The notes below the pieces were generated by a model that ran no database searches, was not told where the DNA came from, and worked only from the letters and a program-made list of their open reading frames with translations. Shown piece by piece: positions 26,661 through 34,984 of a DNA stretch of 64,000 nucleotides. Position numbers and translations under genes: made by a program. The DNA is from an uncultured Tenacibaculum sp. (GTDB lineage Bacteria > Bacteroidota > Bacteroidia > Flavobacteriales > Flavobacteriaceae): NCBI GenBank assembly GCA_947501615.1, contig CANMWK010000001.1, positions 124,001 to 188,000 of the forward strand, written 5' to 3'. Position 1 is the stretch's first letter. The number at the start of each line of letters is the position of its first letter.

Positions 26661-26882
26661 TTATTTATGTTCGTTACCATTTGGATTAATACAAACATAA
26701 ATAATTCTACCAATACAGTAGGTTTGTATACAATCTTCTAATGCAGAACACCCTATGCCTCCATTATTACAATTTTTCATTCCACAGCCGTTAAAAGGTA
26801 TTACTCCTAAGCTACTTCCTATAATCAGTTGTTGTTCTTTTCTGTCTAAAATATTTCCTAAATTTAGAATTGATTTTTTCAT
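26661..26882 (-). CDS. double-glycine-type leader, Cys-rich secreted peptide 2
   Basis: 73 residues, paralogue of the neighbouring peptide: MKKSILNLGNILDRKEQQ is nearly the same leader, but the processing site reads GS (IIGSSLG) instead of GG. The core, about 50 residues, has six cysteines (FNGCGMKNC, GIGCSALEDC, TYCIG, VCINP) and differs from its sister, as seen in families with conserved leader and diversified core. A perfect inverted repeat (26908-26932) lies in its promoter region. Bacteriocin or signal peptide are both possible. Confidence 0.75.
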   Translation of the reverse strand: MKKSILNLGNILDRKEQQLIIGSSLGVIPFNGCGMKNCNNGGIGCSALEDCIQTYCIGRIIYVCINPNGNEHK

Positions 26883-26907
26883 AATAATTAAATTGTTTAA
26901 ATTATTT

Positions 26908-26932
26908 AATTCAAATATGAAGTATTTGAATT
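26908..26932. promoter_or_regulatory. inverted repeat upstream of peptide 2
   Basis: AATTCAAATA (26908-26917) and TATTTGAATT (26923-26932) are exact complements with a 5-base spacer, 26 bp upstream of the ATG. On the coding strand the right arm contains ATATTTG, close to a -7 box, so a regulator bound here would cover the promoter. Confidence 0.4.
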
Positions 26933-27003
26933 GATATTACAATTATAATTTCGTTTTCGTAAGGCTTTATTTCATGAACGTTTTTTAAATGAAAGTTAGG
27001 TTA

Positions 27004-27804
27004 TTACGGGTTCAAAAAAGTTGTAAAGTTTAATAATAAGTATTCTTGATAAGTACAGTTACTAGAATTTTTATAAGGTCTTGCAACTATAACATTATCA
27101 GTGATAATACCTAAGTAATTTTGACTTACATTAGATACACTAAGGACTCCATTTGGATCACTTTTAGGAGATGCTATCGATGAATGACGAAATCCACTAT
27201 TAAAACTATCATGACTTAATGGATGTGCAGTAGATGTAATAGAATATGGTAAATTCTGATTTACTAAAGGGTGTAATCCTTCAGGTAAGTAGAGTTCGAT
27301 ACAGTTTTTTTCTAAAATAGATCTTAAAAAAGCATTTGTAGCACCTTCGTTGTATGCACCTGGAGGCATTAAGCAAATTTCCTCTACATCTTCATCACAT
27401 GTAATTATTGGGTGAGGAGGAGATTGTGTTCCAAAAATCGGATCTTTTTTAGGAGGGTCTTTTTGTATATATGATCTCAAAACATTTTTAAATTGAGATT
27501 TAAAATTTAAATTAGAATGTTCTCCTATTAATTCATGTAATGTTATTACTTTTCTACCTTGTAGGGCATTGAAAAACTCTATTCTATTGCTATTATCTGA
27601 CATGATTACTTGTGCAGTAATGTAGGATACCCATTGTAATTTTTTTTGAAGTTTAGCATTTGTATTGTTCTGAAAAGGAATACGTCTACCTTTTAGTTCT
27701 TTTTCAATGTTTTCTGCTTCTATCTCTTCTATTATTTCTGTATTACCTTCACAAGCTAATAGTACTAGTAAAGAAACGCTAACAATTAATTTAAATATTT
27801 TCAT
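27004..27804 (-). CDS. lipoprotein of unknown function next to peptide genes
   Basis: 266 residues from the ATG at 27804; 11 further upstream residues are open from a TTG but precede the signal peptide MKIFKLIVSVSLLVLLAC, so the internal start is preferred. The lipobox Cys is residue 18. An acidic stretch (EIIEEIEAENIEKELKG) follows, then a mixed domain with four or so cysteines (ITCDEDVEEICL, EKNCIELYLPEG, SSNCTYQEYL). No family is recognised. It lies between the peptide genes and the LytTR regulator, all on one strand, and may be an immunity or receptor lipoprotein; that is inference. Confidence 0.75.
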   Translation of the reverse strand: MKIFKLIVSVSLLVLLACEGNTEIIEEIEAENIEKELKGRRIPFQNNTNAKLQKKLQWVSYITAQVIMSDNSNRIEFFNALQGRKVITLHELIGEHSNLNFKSQFKNVLRSYIQKDPPKKDPIFGTQSPPHPIITCDEDVEEICLMPPGAYNEGATNAFLRSILEKNCIELYLPEGLHPLVNQNLPYSITSTAHPLSHDSFNSGFRHSSIASPKSDPNGVLSVSNVSQNYLGIITDNVIVARPYKNSSNCTYQEYLLLNFTTFLNP

Positions 27805-27924
27805 TTTAATAGATTTTATATGTGAATGACTAGCCAAGTTATACTTTTAAATTTAAGGTAAAAACATGGATTTCAAATTAGATAGTTATAATTTAAAATT
27901 TGTAGCTATTATTTTTAAAAGCGA

Positions 27925-28665
27925 TTAAAAAATTTTTTCTAAAGTATATTCTTTTCTTCTTGTAGATACAGGTACTTTCACATTATTATTAAGCATTAAA
28001 AAGCCTTTTTTACTGTATTTTATAACATGCTTTTTATGTACAAGATAGGATTGATGGCATCTTACAAATTTTTGATCTGATAATAGTTCTTCTACTTTTT
28101 TCGCAGATTTTGAGATTACTATTTTTTCTGTAACTGTAGTATAAAATGTAGTATAATTACCTTCTGATTTACAGTAAAATATATCATCTTCATGAATAGC
28201 AAAAACATGGTCTGATGTTTTTAAAATGACTCTTTTATTTGTGCTAACTTCATTAAAATACTCGTTGGAAACGGCTATAGATTTTTCTAAATCTTCTTTC
28301 GTATTAGATTGTTTAATAGCTTTGTAAACAGCATTGTTAAATTCATCGTCATCAATAGGTTTTAGAATGTAATCTAAGGCTCCAACTTTAATCGCCTTAA
28401 TGGCATGCTTATCAAAACCAGTAATAAAAATAATTTCAAAGTTTTTATATTCTAATTGTACTAAAATATCAAAGGCAGTTTCTTGACCTAAATTAATATC
28501 CAAAAAAAGTAAATCAGGTTTGTGTTTGTGTATCTCCTCAAGAGCTGTACTAACAGTAGAAGCTTCAGAAACTATTTTAATTTTGTCGCTAAATGTTCCT
28601 ACTATTTTCTTTTTAATATCTTTTCGTACATGATCTTCATCATCAATAAGTATAGCTTTAATCAT
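27925..28665 (-). CDS. LytTR-family response regulator
   Basis: 246 residues. Receiver domain 1-120 with the acidic pocket IDDED and phospho-acceptor D56 (LLFLDINL). The C-terminal LytTR DNA-binding domain (about 145-246) contains FYCKSEGNYTTFYT and FVRCHQSYLVH. LytTR regulators control bacteriocin, quorum-sensing and virulence genes in other phyla. Its first 8 bases overlap the end of the kinase gene (ATGATTAA), so the two are translated together. Confidence 0.93.
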   Translation of the reverse strand: MIKAILIDDEDHVRKDIKKKIVGTFSDKIKIVSEASTVSTALEEIHKHKPDLLFLDINLGQETAFDILVQLEYKNFEIIFITGFDKHAIKAIKVGALDYILKPIDDDEFNNAVYKAIKQSNTKEDLEKSIAVSNEYFNEVSTNKRVILKTSDHVFAIHEDDIFYCKSEGNYTTFYTTVTEKIVISKSAKKVEELLSDQKFVRCHQSYLVHKKHVIKYSKKGFLMLNNNVKVPVSTRRKEYTLEKIF

Positions 28666-30472
28666 TTTCAGAAAGTTTATAAGGTATTTCGAACGTAACT
28701 ATAACGCCATTAGTATGGGTTTTGTTTTTGATTTCCACTCCTTTATTTACCGTTTTTTTTAAGTAGTTATTTATTAATTGAGTAGAAGATATCCTTGTGT
28801 TTTTTTTGTCAGTTTTACTACCATTTCCATTATCGTCAATACTACATGCTATAGTTTTTTCTTTTAATGTCATTTTAAGATGAATTTCTCCAAGCTTATT
28901 TTGCATTCCCATAATACCATGTTCAATGCTATTTTCTATAAAAGGTTGTATGAGCATTGGAGGAATATATATGAAATCATCTTCATGTAAATTTGTTAAA
29001 CTAACTTGAAATTTAAATGTGTTAGGAAACCTTAACTGTTGTAATTCAATATATTTATGTAACGCTTCTATTTCATCTTGTAATAGGATATAATTTTCAG
29101 TTGAATTTTCTAATATTAAACGTAATAGTCTAGAAAATTTTAAAAGATATTTTGTAGCTAATTTTGGTGTTTCTTCAATTTTATTTTGAATAGCATATAA
29201 AGTATTAAATGTAAAATGGGGATTCATTTGTAAACGCAGTAAACGTTGTTGCATTTGTAAATTGTGCTTTTCAAAATTATATTTTCGTTGTTTATAGAAA
29301 AGATACCCTACAATAATAAGTAGTGCAATTATAGTCAATAGAATGAATAAACGTTTTAAATTTTTAACTTCTAATTCATTTTTTTCGGCAATAATTCTTT
29401 TCTCTCTTTCTGAAGCTTTTTTAAGTGCTATTAATTCTTTTTCAATTTTTTTTGTGTATTCTTTATTTTGATACTTAAATAGATTATCGAAACTTAGATC
29501 AACTGCCTCAATATTTTTATCGGTAACATATGAGTAATATAACTGAGTTTGTAAAATACTTTTTACAGTAGTAGATTTTATTCCATGATCTATGAGTGTT
29601 AAAGCAGAGTCTAGGTGTTTTTTTGCTTTTTTATATTCTTTAGAAAGGATATAAGATTCAGCAATATTTTTATACAAACCTGCAATTTCATTTTTTTTAA
29701 GAGGGCTTTTAGGTGTTTTTACTAAATTATGTAGCCCTTCTTTAAAATTATAGACAGCTTCATGATATTTTTTTTCATAAAACTTTTGAACACCGTAATT
29801 CCTATATAGGTTATGTTTGGTATTATTATTCAATACGTCTTTTAATTGAATTAAGCTATCTAAAATAAAATAAGCACGTTGTTTATTTTTTAATTCAAAT
29901 TCATATTGTGATTGAATAAGTAGAATTTCATTGATTGAGTTTACACTGTTGTTTTCTTTTTTTAAAGCTACAATTTGTAATTTATTATGGATTAAAGCTT
30001 TTTTATAGTTGTTATTAGCTTTATGAGTATTTTCCATTAGATAATGGTAATAACTAGCAGACATTATGCTTTTATATTTTTCTAGAAAAGCAAAACAATC
30101 TCCATACTTTCCTTGTTGAAGGTAATACGACCAGTAATTGTAAAGATACTTATAGTCATTATCCTTAATAGTATCTTTAATAAGATCTACAGTTTTATTA
30201 AAAAAGAAATCAGCAGAATCGTTTTGATTATTTTTCTTAAAATAATGTCCGAGTAAATAATTATTTCTTTTTTTTATTGAATCTCCAAGAAAAGTATTAT
30301 TTGTAATAATTTGTCGAACTCTATTTAGTTTGATTAGCGTAGAATCCTTGTTTTTAAAAGCTTTTTTATGAAGTATTTTGATTTCTCTTACAATATCCTC
30401 TTTATTTTGTTTAGAAGAGCAAGAACATGTTAAAAATAATAGTGTTGAGAGAAAAAATACATGTTTAAACAT
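28658..30472 (-). CDS. LytS-type histidine kinase with periplasmic TPR region
   Basis: 604 residues. A lipoprotein-like signal (LLFLTCSC) is followed by a helical TPR-like region (about 30-350), one membrane helix near 372-392 (LFILLTIIALLIIVGYLFY), a short coiled coil and a His_kinase/HATPase module. The phospho-acceptor motif reads MNPHFTFNTL, with ATP-site motifs IENSIEHG and DDNGNG. It likely senses an envelope or extracellular cue through the TPR region and phosphorylates the LytTR regulator with which it overlaps. Confidence 0.92.
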   Translation of the reverse strand: MFKHVFFLSTLLFLTCSCSSKQNKEDIVREIKILHKKAFKNKDSTLIKLNRVRQIITNNTFLGDSIKKRNNYLLGHYFKKNNQNDSADFFFNKTVDLIKDTIKDNDYKYLYNYWSYYLQQGKYGDCFAFLEKYKSIMSASYYHYLMENTHKANNNYKKALIHNKLQIVALKKENNSVNSINEILLIQSQYEFELKNKQRAYFILDSLIQLKDVLNNNTKHNLYRNYGVQKFYEKKYHEAVYNFKEGLHNLVKTPKSPLKKNEIAGLYKNIAESYILSKEYKKAKKHLDSALTLIDHGIKSTTVKSILQTQLYYSYVTDKNIEAVDLSFDNLFKYQNKEYTKKIEKELIALKKASEREKRIIAEKNELEVKNLKRLFILLTIIALLIIVGYLFYKQRKYNFEKHNLQMQQRLLRLQMNPHFTFNTLYAIQNKIEETPKLATKYLLKFSRLLRLILENSTENYILLQDEIEALHKYIELQQLRFPNTFKFQVSLTNLHEDDFIYIPPMLIQPFIENSIEHGIMGMQNKLGEIHLKMTLKEKTIACSIDDNGNGSKTDKKNTRISSTQLINNYLKKTVNKGVEIKNKTHTNGVIVTFEIPYKLSEND

Positions 30473-30574
30473 AGTAAGATACTTGATTGATCCGACTAAG
30501 TTATGAAATTAAATAGACTAGGTTTTTAGAAAAAGATTAATGAATTTGATTGTTAGATTAGGTTTTTAAGATTG

Positions 30575-31657
30575 TTATTCAAAACCTGTAATTTCAATTT
30601 CAGGCATTTTTTCTATTTCATTATTAGAGTGTTTTACCTCAAATGCAGGTATTTTTACACCTATTATTTTATTGATATCATTGGCAATACTTATAGTTCT
30701 TTTATCTCCACCAATTATTATTCCAATAGCTTTGTTATTTTCTGAATTGCATACTATTGATCCAGAATCGCCTTCTTTAGTCATGTTTTCAATGAGTATT
30801 TGGTTAAAAAAGCATCTTTTCCCACCTGGATAACCACCAATATTTACTGCAGCATTTACTGATTTTACTTTTTTGTTTGTCAGTCTAGTTGTCCTTCCAC
30901 ATTTTTTAACCTCAATATTGACTTTGGCTTTTTCTATTCCATTTATTTCTCCAAAACATCTAGTACCACTTTTAATGTTCTTTTTATTAGTGACTTTAGC
31001 TAAAGCTATATCTAAATGAACATCTAATTTAGACCAATAAAGAGTGCCTATACTATGTTTTGGGTGTAGTCCATAATCATACTTACTGGGTTGAAGAATG
31101 TGATCTCCATTCCTTCCTATACTACCAGTTAAAACATGCCAATTAGAAATAAAAAATAATTCTGAACTATTTTTTATTTTTACCATAGCTCCTAATGTAC
31201 CCGGAGCATTATATTTATAGTTCATAATACTACATCCTCCTTTAACAGGTCTTTTGTAGTCATTAAAAGTTTGAGTTTTTAACTCATCTGAAGTTACTAT
31301 TTTTACTTCTATTGTATTTATAGAAAGGTCTATTTCATATGAATCAGATGGAATTATTAATTTTTTAGGAACAAGACCGTTTTCGAGTATAGTATTAGTA
31401 ATATCGTACATACTCAAATTTTCAGGCATACCTCTTTTTGATAGATAATTATCGATGTTTTTTTCTATATCAAATTTATCATTTAAATCAATTTGGTGTT
31501 TTTTATTTAAAACACCGACTTCAATTGTGAAATCTTCAGTAAGATTATTATCACTATCTATTATTGGAACAACAGCCATGTAAGAGATATTCTTATTCTT
31601 TACTAGTATTTTTTGATATAAATCAAGAATTTCATTTGCATGTTTTTCTGTAGCCAT
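30575..31657 (-). CDS. trypsin-like serine protease, no signal peptide
   Basis: 360 residues. Residues 140-330 carry an S1-type protease fold with a complete triad: H174 (SNWHVL), D216 (HLDIALAKV) and S298 (EGDSGSIV). The GTLGAMV, SNWHVL and ILQP words are like bacterial relatives of the NAL1 group. There is no signal peptide or membrane helix, so it should be cytoplasmic or leave by an unusual route. The N-terminal 135 residues are unrecognised. It starts 5 bp after the NarL-type regulator gene, as the last gene of that operon, so it is probably an output or partner of that system. Its substrate is unknown. Confidence 0.85.
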   Translation of the reverse strand: MATEKHANEILDLYQKILVKNKNISYMAVVPIIDSDNNLTEDFTIEVGVLNKKHQIDLNDKFDIEKNIDNYLSKRGMPENLSMYDITNTILENGLVPKKLIIPSDSYEIDLSINTIEVKIVTSDELKTQTFNDYKRPVKGGCSIMNYKYNAPGTLGAMVKIKNSSELFFISNWHVLTGSIGRNGDHILQPSKYDYGLHPKHSIGTLYWSKLDVHLDIALAKVTNKKNIKSGTRCFGEINGIEKAKVNIEVKKCGRTTRLTNKKVKSVNAAVNIGGYPGGKRCFFNQILIENMTKEGDSGSIVCNSENNKAIGIIIGGDKRTISIANDINKIIGVKIPAFEVKHSNNEIEKMPEIEITGFE

Positions 31658-31662
31658 ATTTT

Positions 31663-32304
31663 TTAGAATTTATATTTCATATCTATAGCGTATTTAACTA
31701 ATTCGTTTCCATTATTCAGATTTAATTTTCTAATCATATTTTTTCTATGAGTATCAACAGTAGTTTTAGCAATAAATAAGTTTTCAGCAATTTGTTTAGA
31801 AGTTTCTCCATTGGCAATATGTTGTAAAATTTCTTTTTCTCTGTTCGATAAAATAATATGATCTGGTTTACCTACAGTAACATTTTTATCGATATAATCG
31901 TTCATGAAGTTAAAGGCAACATTTGGGTCAAAAAAAGTATTTCCATCAATAATCGTTTTAATTGCTTTTGAAAGCATTTTAATTCCCGAATTTTTTAGTA
32001 AATATCCAGAAGCGCCCGCGTCTAACATTTGTTTAATAGCCTCAGGTTGATCGAACATAGTTAAGGCTAAAACTTTAATATGGATGTATTTAGATTTTAT
32101 AATTTCTGTAGCAGCAATACCATCCATTTTAGGCATGCGAATATCTGTAATTACAAGTTTTGGTTGTTTTAGGCCTACAAGTTTAACTAAGTCTTCACCG
32201 TTATTAACGCAGCCTATAATTGTTATATCTTCATCATATTCAAAGAAAGATTTTATACCATCAATTAGCATTTGATGATCTTCTGCAATTACGATTGTGG
32301 TCAT
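31663..32304 (-). CDS. NarL/LuxR-type response regulator
   Basis: 213 residues from the ATG at 32304. The frame is open to a TTG at 32328, but that TTG lies inside a promoter box, so the shorter form starting MTTIVIAEDHQM is preferred. Receiver domain with phospho-acceptor D54 (LVITDIRMP). The C-terminal LuxR helix-turn-helix (LSNREKEILQHIANGETSKQ) ends the protein. It follows its kinase gene and precedes the protease gene by 5 bp. Confidence 0.92.
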   Translation of the reverse strand: MTTIVIAEDHQMLIDGIKSFFEYDEDITIIGCVNNGEDLVKLVGLKQPKLVITDIRMPKMDGIAATEIIKSKYIHIKVLALTMFDQPEAIKQMLDAGASGYLLKNSGIKMLSKAIKTIIDGNTFFDPNVAFNFMNDYIDKNVTVGKPDHIILSNREKEILQHIANGETSKQIAENLFIAKTTVDTHRKNMIRKLNLNNGNELVKYAIDMKYKF

Positions 32305-32325
32305 GTTTTTCTGATTTATCATAAT

Positions 32326-32333
32326 CAAATATA
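32326..32333 (-). promoter_or_regulatory. -7 box before NarL-type regulator
   Basis: TATATTTG on the minus strand. Transcription would start near 32319, so the regulator and protease could be expressed apart from the kinase. It rules against the upstream TTG and ATG starts. Confidence 0.5.
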
Positions 32334-32372
32334 CTAAACCCTTGTAGTATTGAACTACTTACTGCTAGGTAT

Positions 32373-34244
32373 TTATAAGGGGATGTTTATTATAATTGAA
32401 GTTCCACTTTTTGATGAAGAATCAATTTGAAAAGTACCGTTTAAGTGTTCAATTCTTTTTTGAATCGAATGTAAGCCCATGCCAGATTTCGTAGTTGTAG
32501 TTTTAGGGTCAAATCCTTTTCCATTATCTTCTATAATAATATTTATAGTGTCATCAAATTGAGAGATATTAATTGTGGCTTCCTTTGCTTCAGCATGCTT
32601 TATGATATTTGTTGTGAGTTCTTGTATAATCCTAAATAGTGTAATCTCAGTATTGGTATCTAGACGTTGTTCAAGTCCAAAATCGATAATATCTATTTTT
32701 AATTGATTAGCAGCGGAAATTTTCTCTGCCATAATTTTTACAGCAACTAATAAACCTTGATTTGCAATTACTCCCGCATTTTTAGCATGTGCAATGTTAC
32801 GTACTTTAAGATACGTTTCATCAATTAATTTTTCAGTTTTTTCATACAATTCATCTTGATTAAAATGTTTTTTCTCTCTGTTGATTTTCAAGTTTTCGAA
32901 ATGTAGTTTTAATGTTGCTAATACACTACCAATATTATCATGTAAATCTTCTGCAATTCGAACACGTTCTTTTTCTTGACCAGTTACCATTGCGTTGATA
33001 GTATTAATTTCTTGTTCTTTTAAAAGAGTAAGATTTTTTTGTTTTTCTAATTCTTTTTGTTGTTCTGCTAATAAACGTTTCTTTTTTGAGTTTTTTAAAC
33101 TCAGAAAAACGATAAATGCAGCTAAAATAAAAAAAGCACCTCCTATAAACAGTATTAATTTATCTTGTTCTCGTTTTGCTCTTAACTCAGAATTCTCTTG
33201 CTCCTTTTCTATTGTTTCGATTTGAACTTTAGTTTTTGAAATAATAGTACTATGTTGTTGAAAATTTCTTTTGTAGCCTAAAAATCTAACTTGTCTAGCA
33301 TAAAAATATGCAGAATCATAATTTTTAACTTTAGAATGCATATCTGCTAAGAAAGCTTTTTGATTATATAAGTACCTAAGAGAATCGTTTATATTTATAT
33401 ATTTCGATGATCTATGTAAAAAATTAATTCCATTTTGAAAATTTTCAGTTAAAGACGCTACTCTTGCAAAGTTTAATAAAACTCTAAACTTATTGGCTCT
33501 AAAAAAATTACTACTATCTATGTCATCAATACTTTTCTGATAGTAAAATTTGGCTTTTAATGGATTTTGTCTAATAATATTATTTGCTTTATCAAAATAA
33601 TATATAGAAGACAGTTTTCCTTTATTATAAAAATTAAAAATTGAGTCATACTTTAGAAAAAGTCGATTTGATTCATTTTGAAGTTGATTTTCTTTTTCAT
33701 TATATAATTTTGTTTGACTTGAAAGGTTAAACTTATATGAAAAATAATAAATCCAATCTTCAGTATCCGAACAATTTTTTCTATACAGATTTAAATAATC
33801 TAGAAAATCATTATCATTCTGTATGGAAGATTTTGAATAAAAAAGTAACAACGATCTTAGAGATAGTTTTATTAAAGGTTTATATTTTGTTTCAGAAGCT
33901 AAATTCAATGATTTTCGAAAATATTTAAAGCTATTAGTTCTTTTATGATCATATAAAAGTTCATAATAGCCGTATATTAAGTTTTGTAACGAATTGTCAA
34001 ATTTATCAGTATAATCTTGCTCTTCGAGCTCTAAATTGATCTTAACCTCTCCATTATTTTCAATAAGAAAATTTAATTTTTTTAATAATTTTATTTGAGT
34101 AGTATCCTTTAAATTTAGTATATGAGAGTTTTTTTTGAAGTTTAGAGTTTTTAAATTATAAAAGTATTTATTTAATACTAAAAGCTCTCCAGAAGTTTGT
34201 CCGAAGATAAAGTTCTGGAGAAAAAAGAAGATGATTATTTTAAT
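32373..34244 (-). CDS. NarL-type sensor kinase with TPR region and non-standard start
   Basis: The frame is open from 32373 to a stop at 34278-34280. No ATG or GTG exists in the 5' part, and the first TTG (33908) would leave a protein lacking its signal peptide. From an ATT at 34244 the translation reads (I/M)KIIIFFFLQNFIFGQTS, a good signal peptide; an ATC at 34256 is also possible. The ATT start gives about 623 residues: signal peptide, periplasmic helical repeats, a membrane helix (LILFIGGAFFILAAFIVFLSL), coiled coil, HisKA_3 motif RVRIAEDLHDNIGS and HATPase with DNGKGFD. It starts 26 bases after the orphan gene ends, in a four-gene operon. Confidence 0.8.
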   Translation of the reverse strand: MKIIIFFFLQNFIFGQTSGELLVLNKYFYNLKTLNFKKNSHILNLKDTTQIKLLKKLNFLIENNGEVKINLELEEQDYTDKFDNSLQNLIYGYYELLYDHKRTNSFKYFRKSLNLASETKYKPLIKLSLRSLLLFYSKSSIQNDNDFLDYLNLYRKNCSDTEDWIYYFSYKFNLSSQTKLYNEKENQLQNESNRLFLKYDSIFNFYNKGKLSSIYYFDKANNIIRQNPLKAKFYYQKSIDDIDSSNFFRANKFRVLLNFARVASLTENFQNGINFLHRSSKYININDSLRYLYNQKAFLADMHSKVKNYDSAYFYARQVRFLGYKRNFQQHSTIISKTKVQIETIEKEQENSELRAKREQDKLILFIGGAFFILAAFIVFLSLKNSKKKRLLAEQQKELEKQKNLTLLKEQEINTINAMVTGQEKERVRIAEDLHDNIGSVLATLKLHFENLKINREKKHFNQDELYEKTEKLIDETYLKVRNIAHAKNAGVIANQGLLVAVKIMAEKISAANQLKIDIIDFGLEQRLDTNTEITLFRIIQELTTNIIKHAEAKEATINISQFDDTINIIIEDNGKGFDPKTTTTKSGMGLHSIQKRIEHLNGTFQIDSSSKSGTSIIINIPL

Positions 34245-34269
34245 TTTTGTGTTGATAAAACTTATTAGG

Positions 34270-34884
34270 TTATTTTTTTATAGAATTAGATTTATATAAT
34301 ACTGATGTCATACAATTTATACTTGAAGCTTGAGCTAAATTATCTGAATCGAAATTGGCATTATCCCAATCTTCTATACTGTTAAATCTACCTCTTTGAG
34401 GTTCAAGAGGTTTTATGGAGTTAACACCTTCGCCATCTCTATAATTGAACTCACTGTCAAATACATTATCATCGATAAAATCATTTTTGATTATACCTCT
34501 GAATATTATTATTTCTTCAATTTCATTAAAGTTAATTTCATGATCATTAATAGCATTAGAGATATTAGCTTCAGCTCTTTGTTTTCCTGAAAAACCTATT
34601 AAAGGAATTTTAATAACTAATCTCTTATAATTTAAATTTTCTGATTTTACTTCTATTACTTCTAATTTTATTTTTGAGTTTTTTGGAAAAAAACCAACAT
34701 TACAAATCCCTTTATAATTAATTAACCTAAATTCTATTTTAGATAGTAATCCAGTTTCACTGATATCAAATTTTCCATAGATACAATAAAATGTACCAAA
34801 ACTTTGACTAGCTAATAAAAATTGCTCTCTATTTTTACTTTCATGATCAAGTTGAACATTAGATGAAAGAGTTTGTTTTTCCAT
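34270..34884 (-). CDS. orphan 204-residue protein heading the sensor-protease operon
   Basis: No signal peptide, membrane helix or known motif. The first half is beta-rich with alternating hydrophobics (LSKIEFRLINYKGICNVGFF; KLEVIEVKSENLNYKRLVIKI); the rest is acidic with Asp/Asn-rich segments (DDNVFDSEFNYRDGEG). The end is polar. Its stop lies 26 bases before the kinase start, so it belongs to the operon orphan-kinase-regulator-protease. It could be a protease substrate or adaptor; neither is shown by the sequence. Not recognised. Confidence 0.7.
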   Translation of the reverse strand: MEKQTLSSNVQLDHESKNREQFLLASQSFGTFYCIYGKFDISETGLLSKIEFRLINYKGICNVGFFPKNSKIKLEVIEVKSENLNYKRLVIKIPLIGFSGKQRAEANISNAINDHEINFNEIEEIIIFRGIIKNDFIDDNVFDSEFNYRDGEGVNSIKPLEPQRGRFNSIEDWDNANFDSDNLAQASSINCMTSVLYKSNSIKK

Positions 34885-34935
34885 AATTGAGTTTGATTTA
34901 ATTTATATAAATATACTTTGGCTAATCGAAAAAAT

Positions 34936-34955
34936 AATACCTACAATTAGGTATT
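34936..34955. promoter_or_regulatory. operator-like palindrome upstream of the operon
   Basis: AATACCTA-CAAT-TAGGTATT is a perfect 20-bp palindrome, 52-71 bp upstream of the orphan start. A third ATAGGTAT word lies at 34971-34978. The TACC/GGTA half-sites resemble NarL-family heptamers, so autoregulation by the NarL-type regulator is a reasonable guess. Confidence 0.5.
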
Positions 34956-34984
34956 TTAAACTCCCTAAATATAGGTATATAAAC

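Noticed and set aside
26238..26882. RiPP biosynthetic cluster with modifying enzymes
   Set aside because: No radical SAM, lanthipeptide synthetase, YcaO or C39 transporter gene lies within the window, so only precursors are supported.
33714..33928. Plus-strand frame over the sensor kinase 5' part
   Set aside because: Antisense to the extended kinase frame, which has a coherent signal peptide and helical repeats.
26238..34884. Anti-phage defence island
   Set aside because: TPR kinases and a trypsin-like protease are suggestive, but no nuclease, NLR or toxin-type effector accompanies them.
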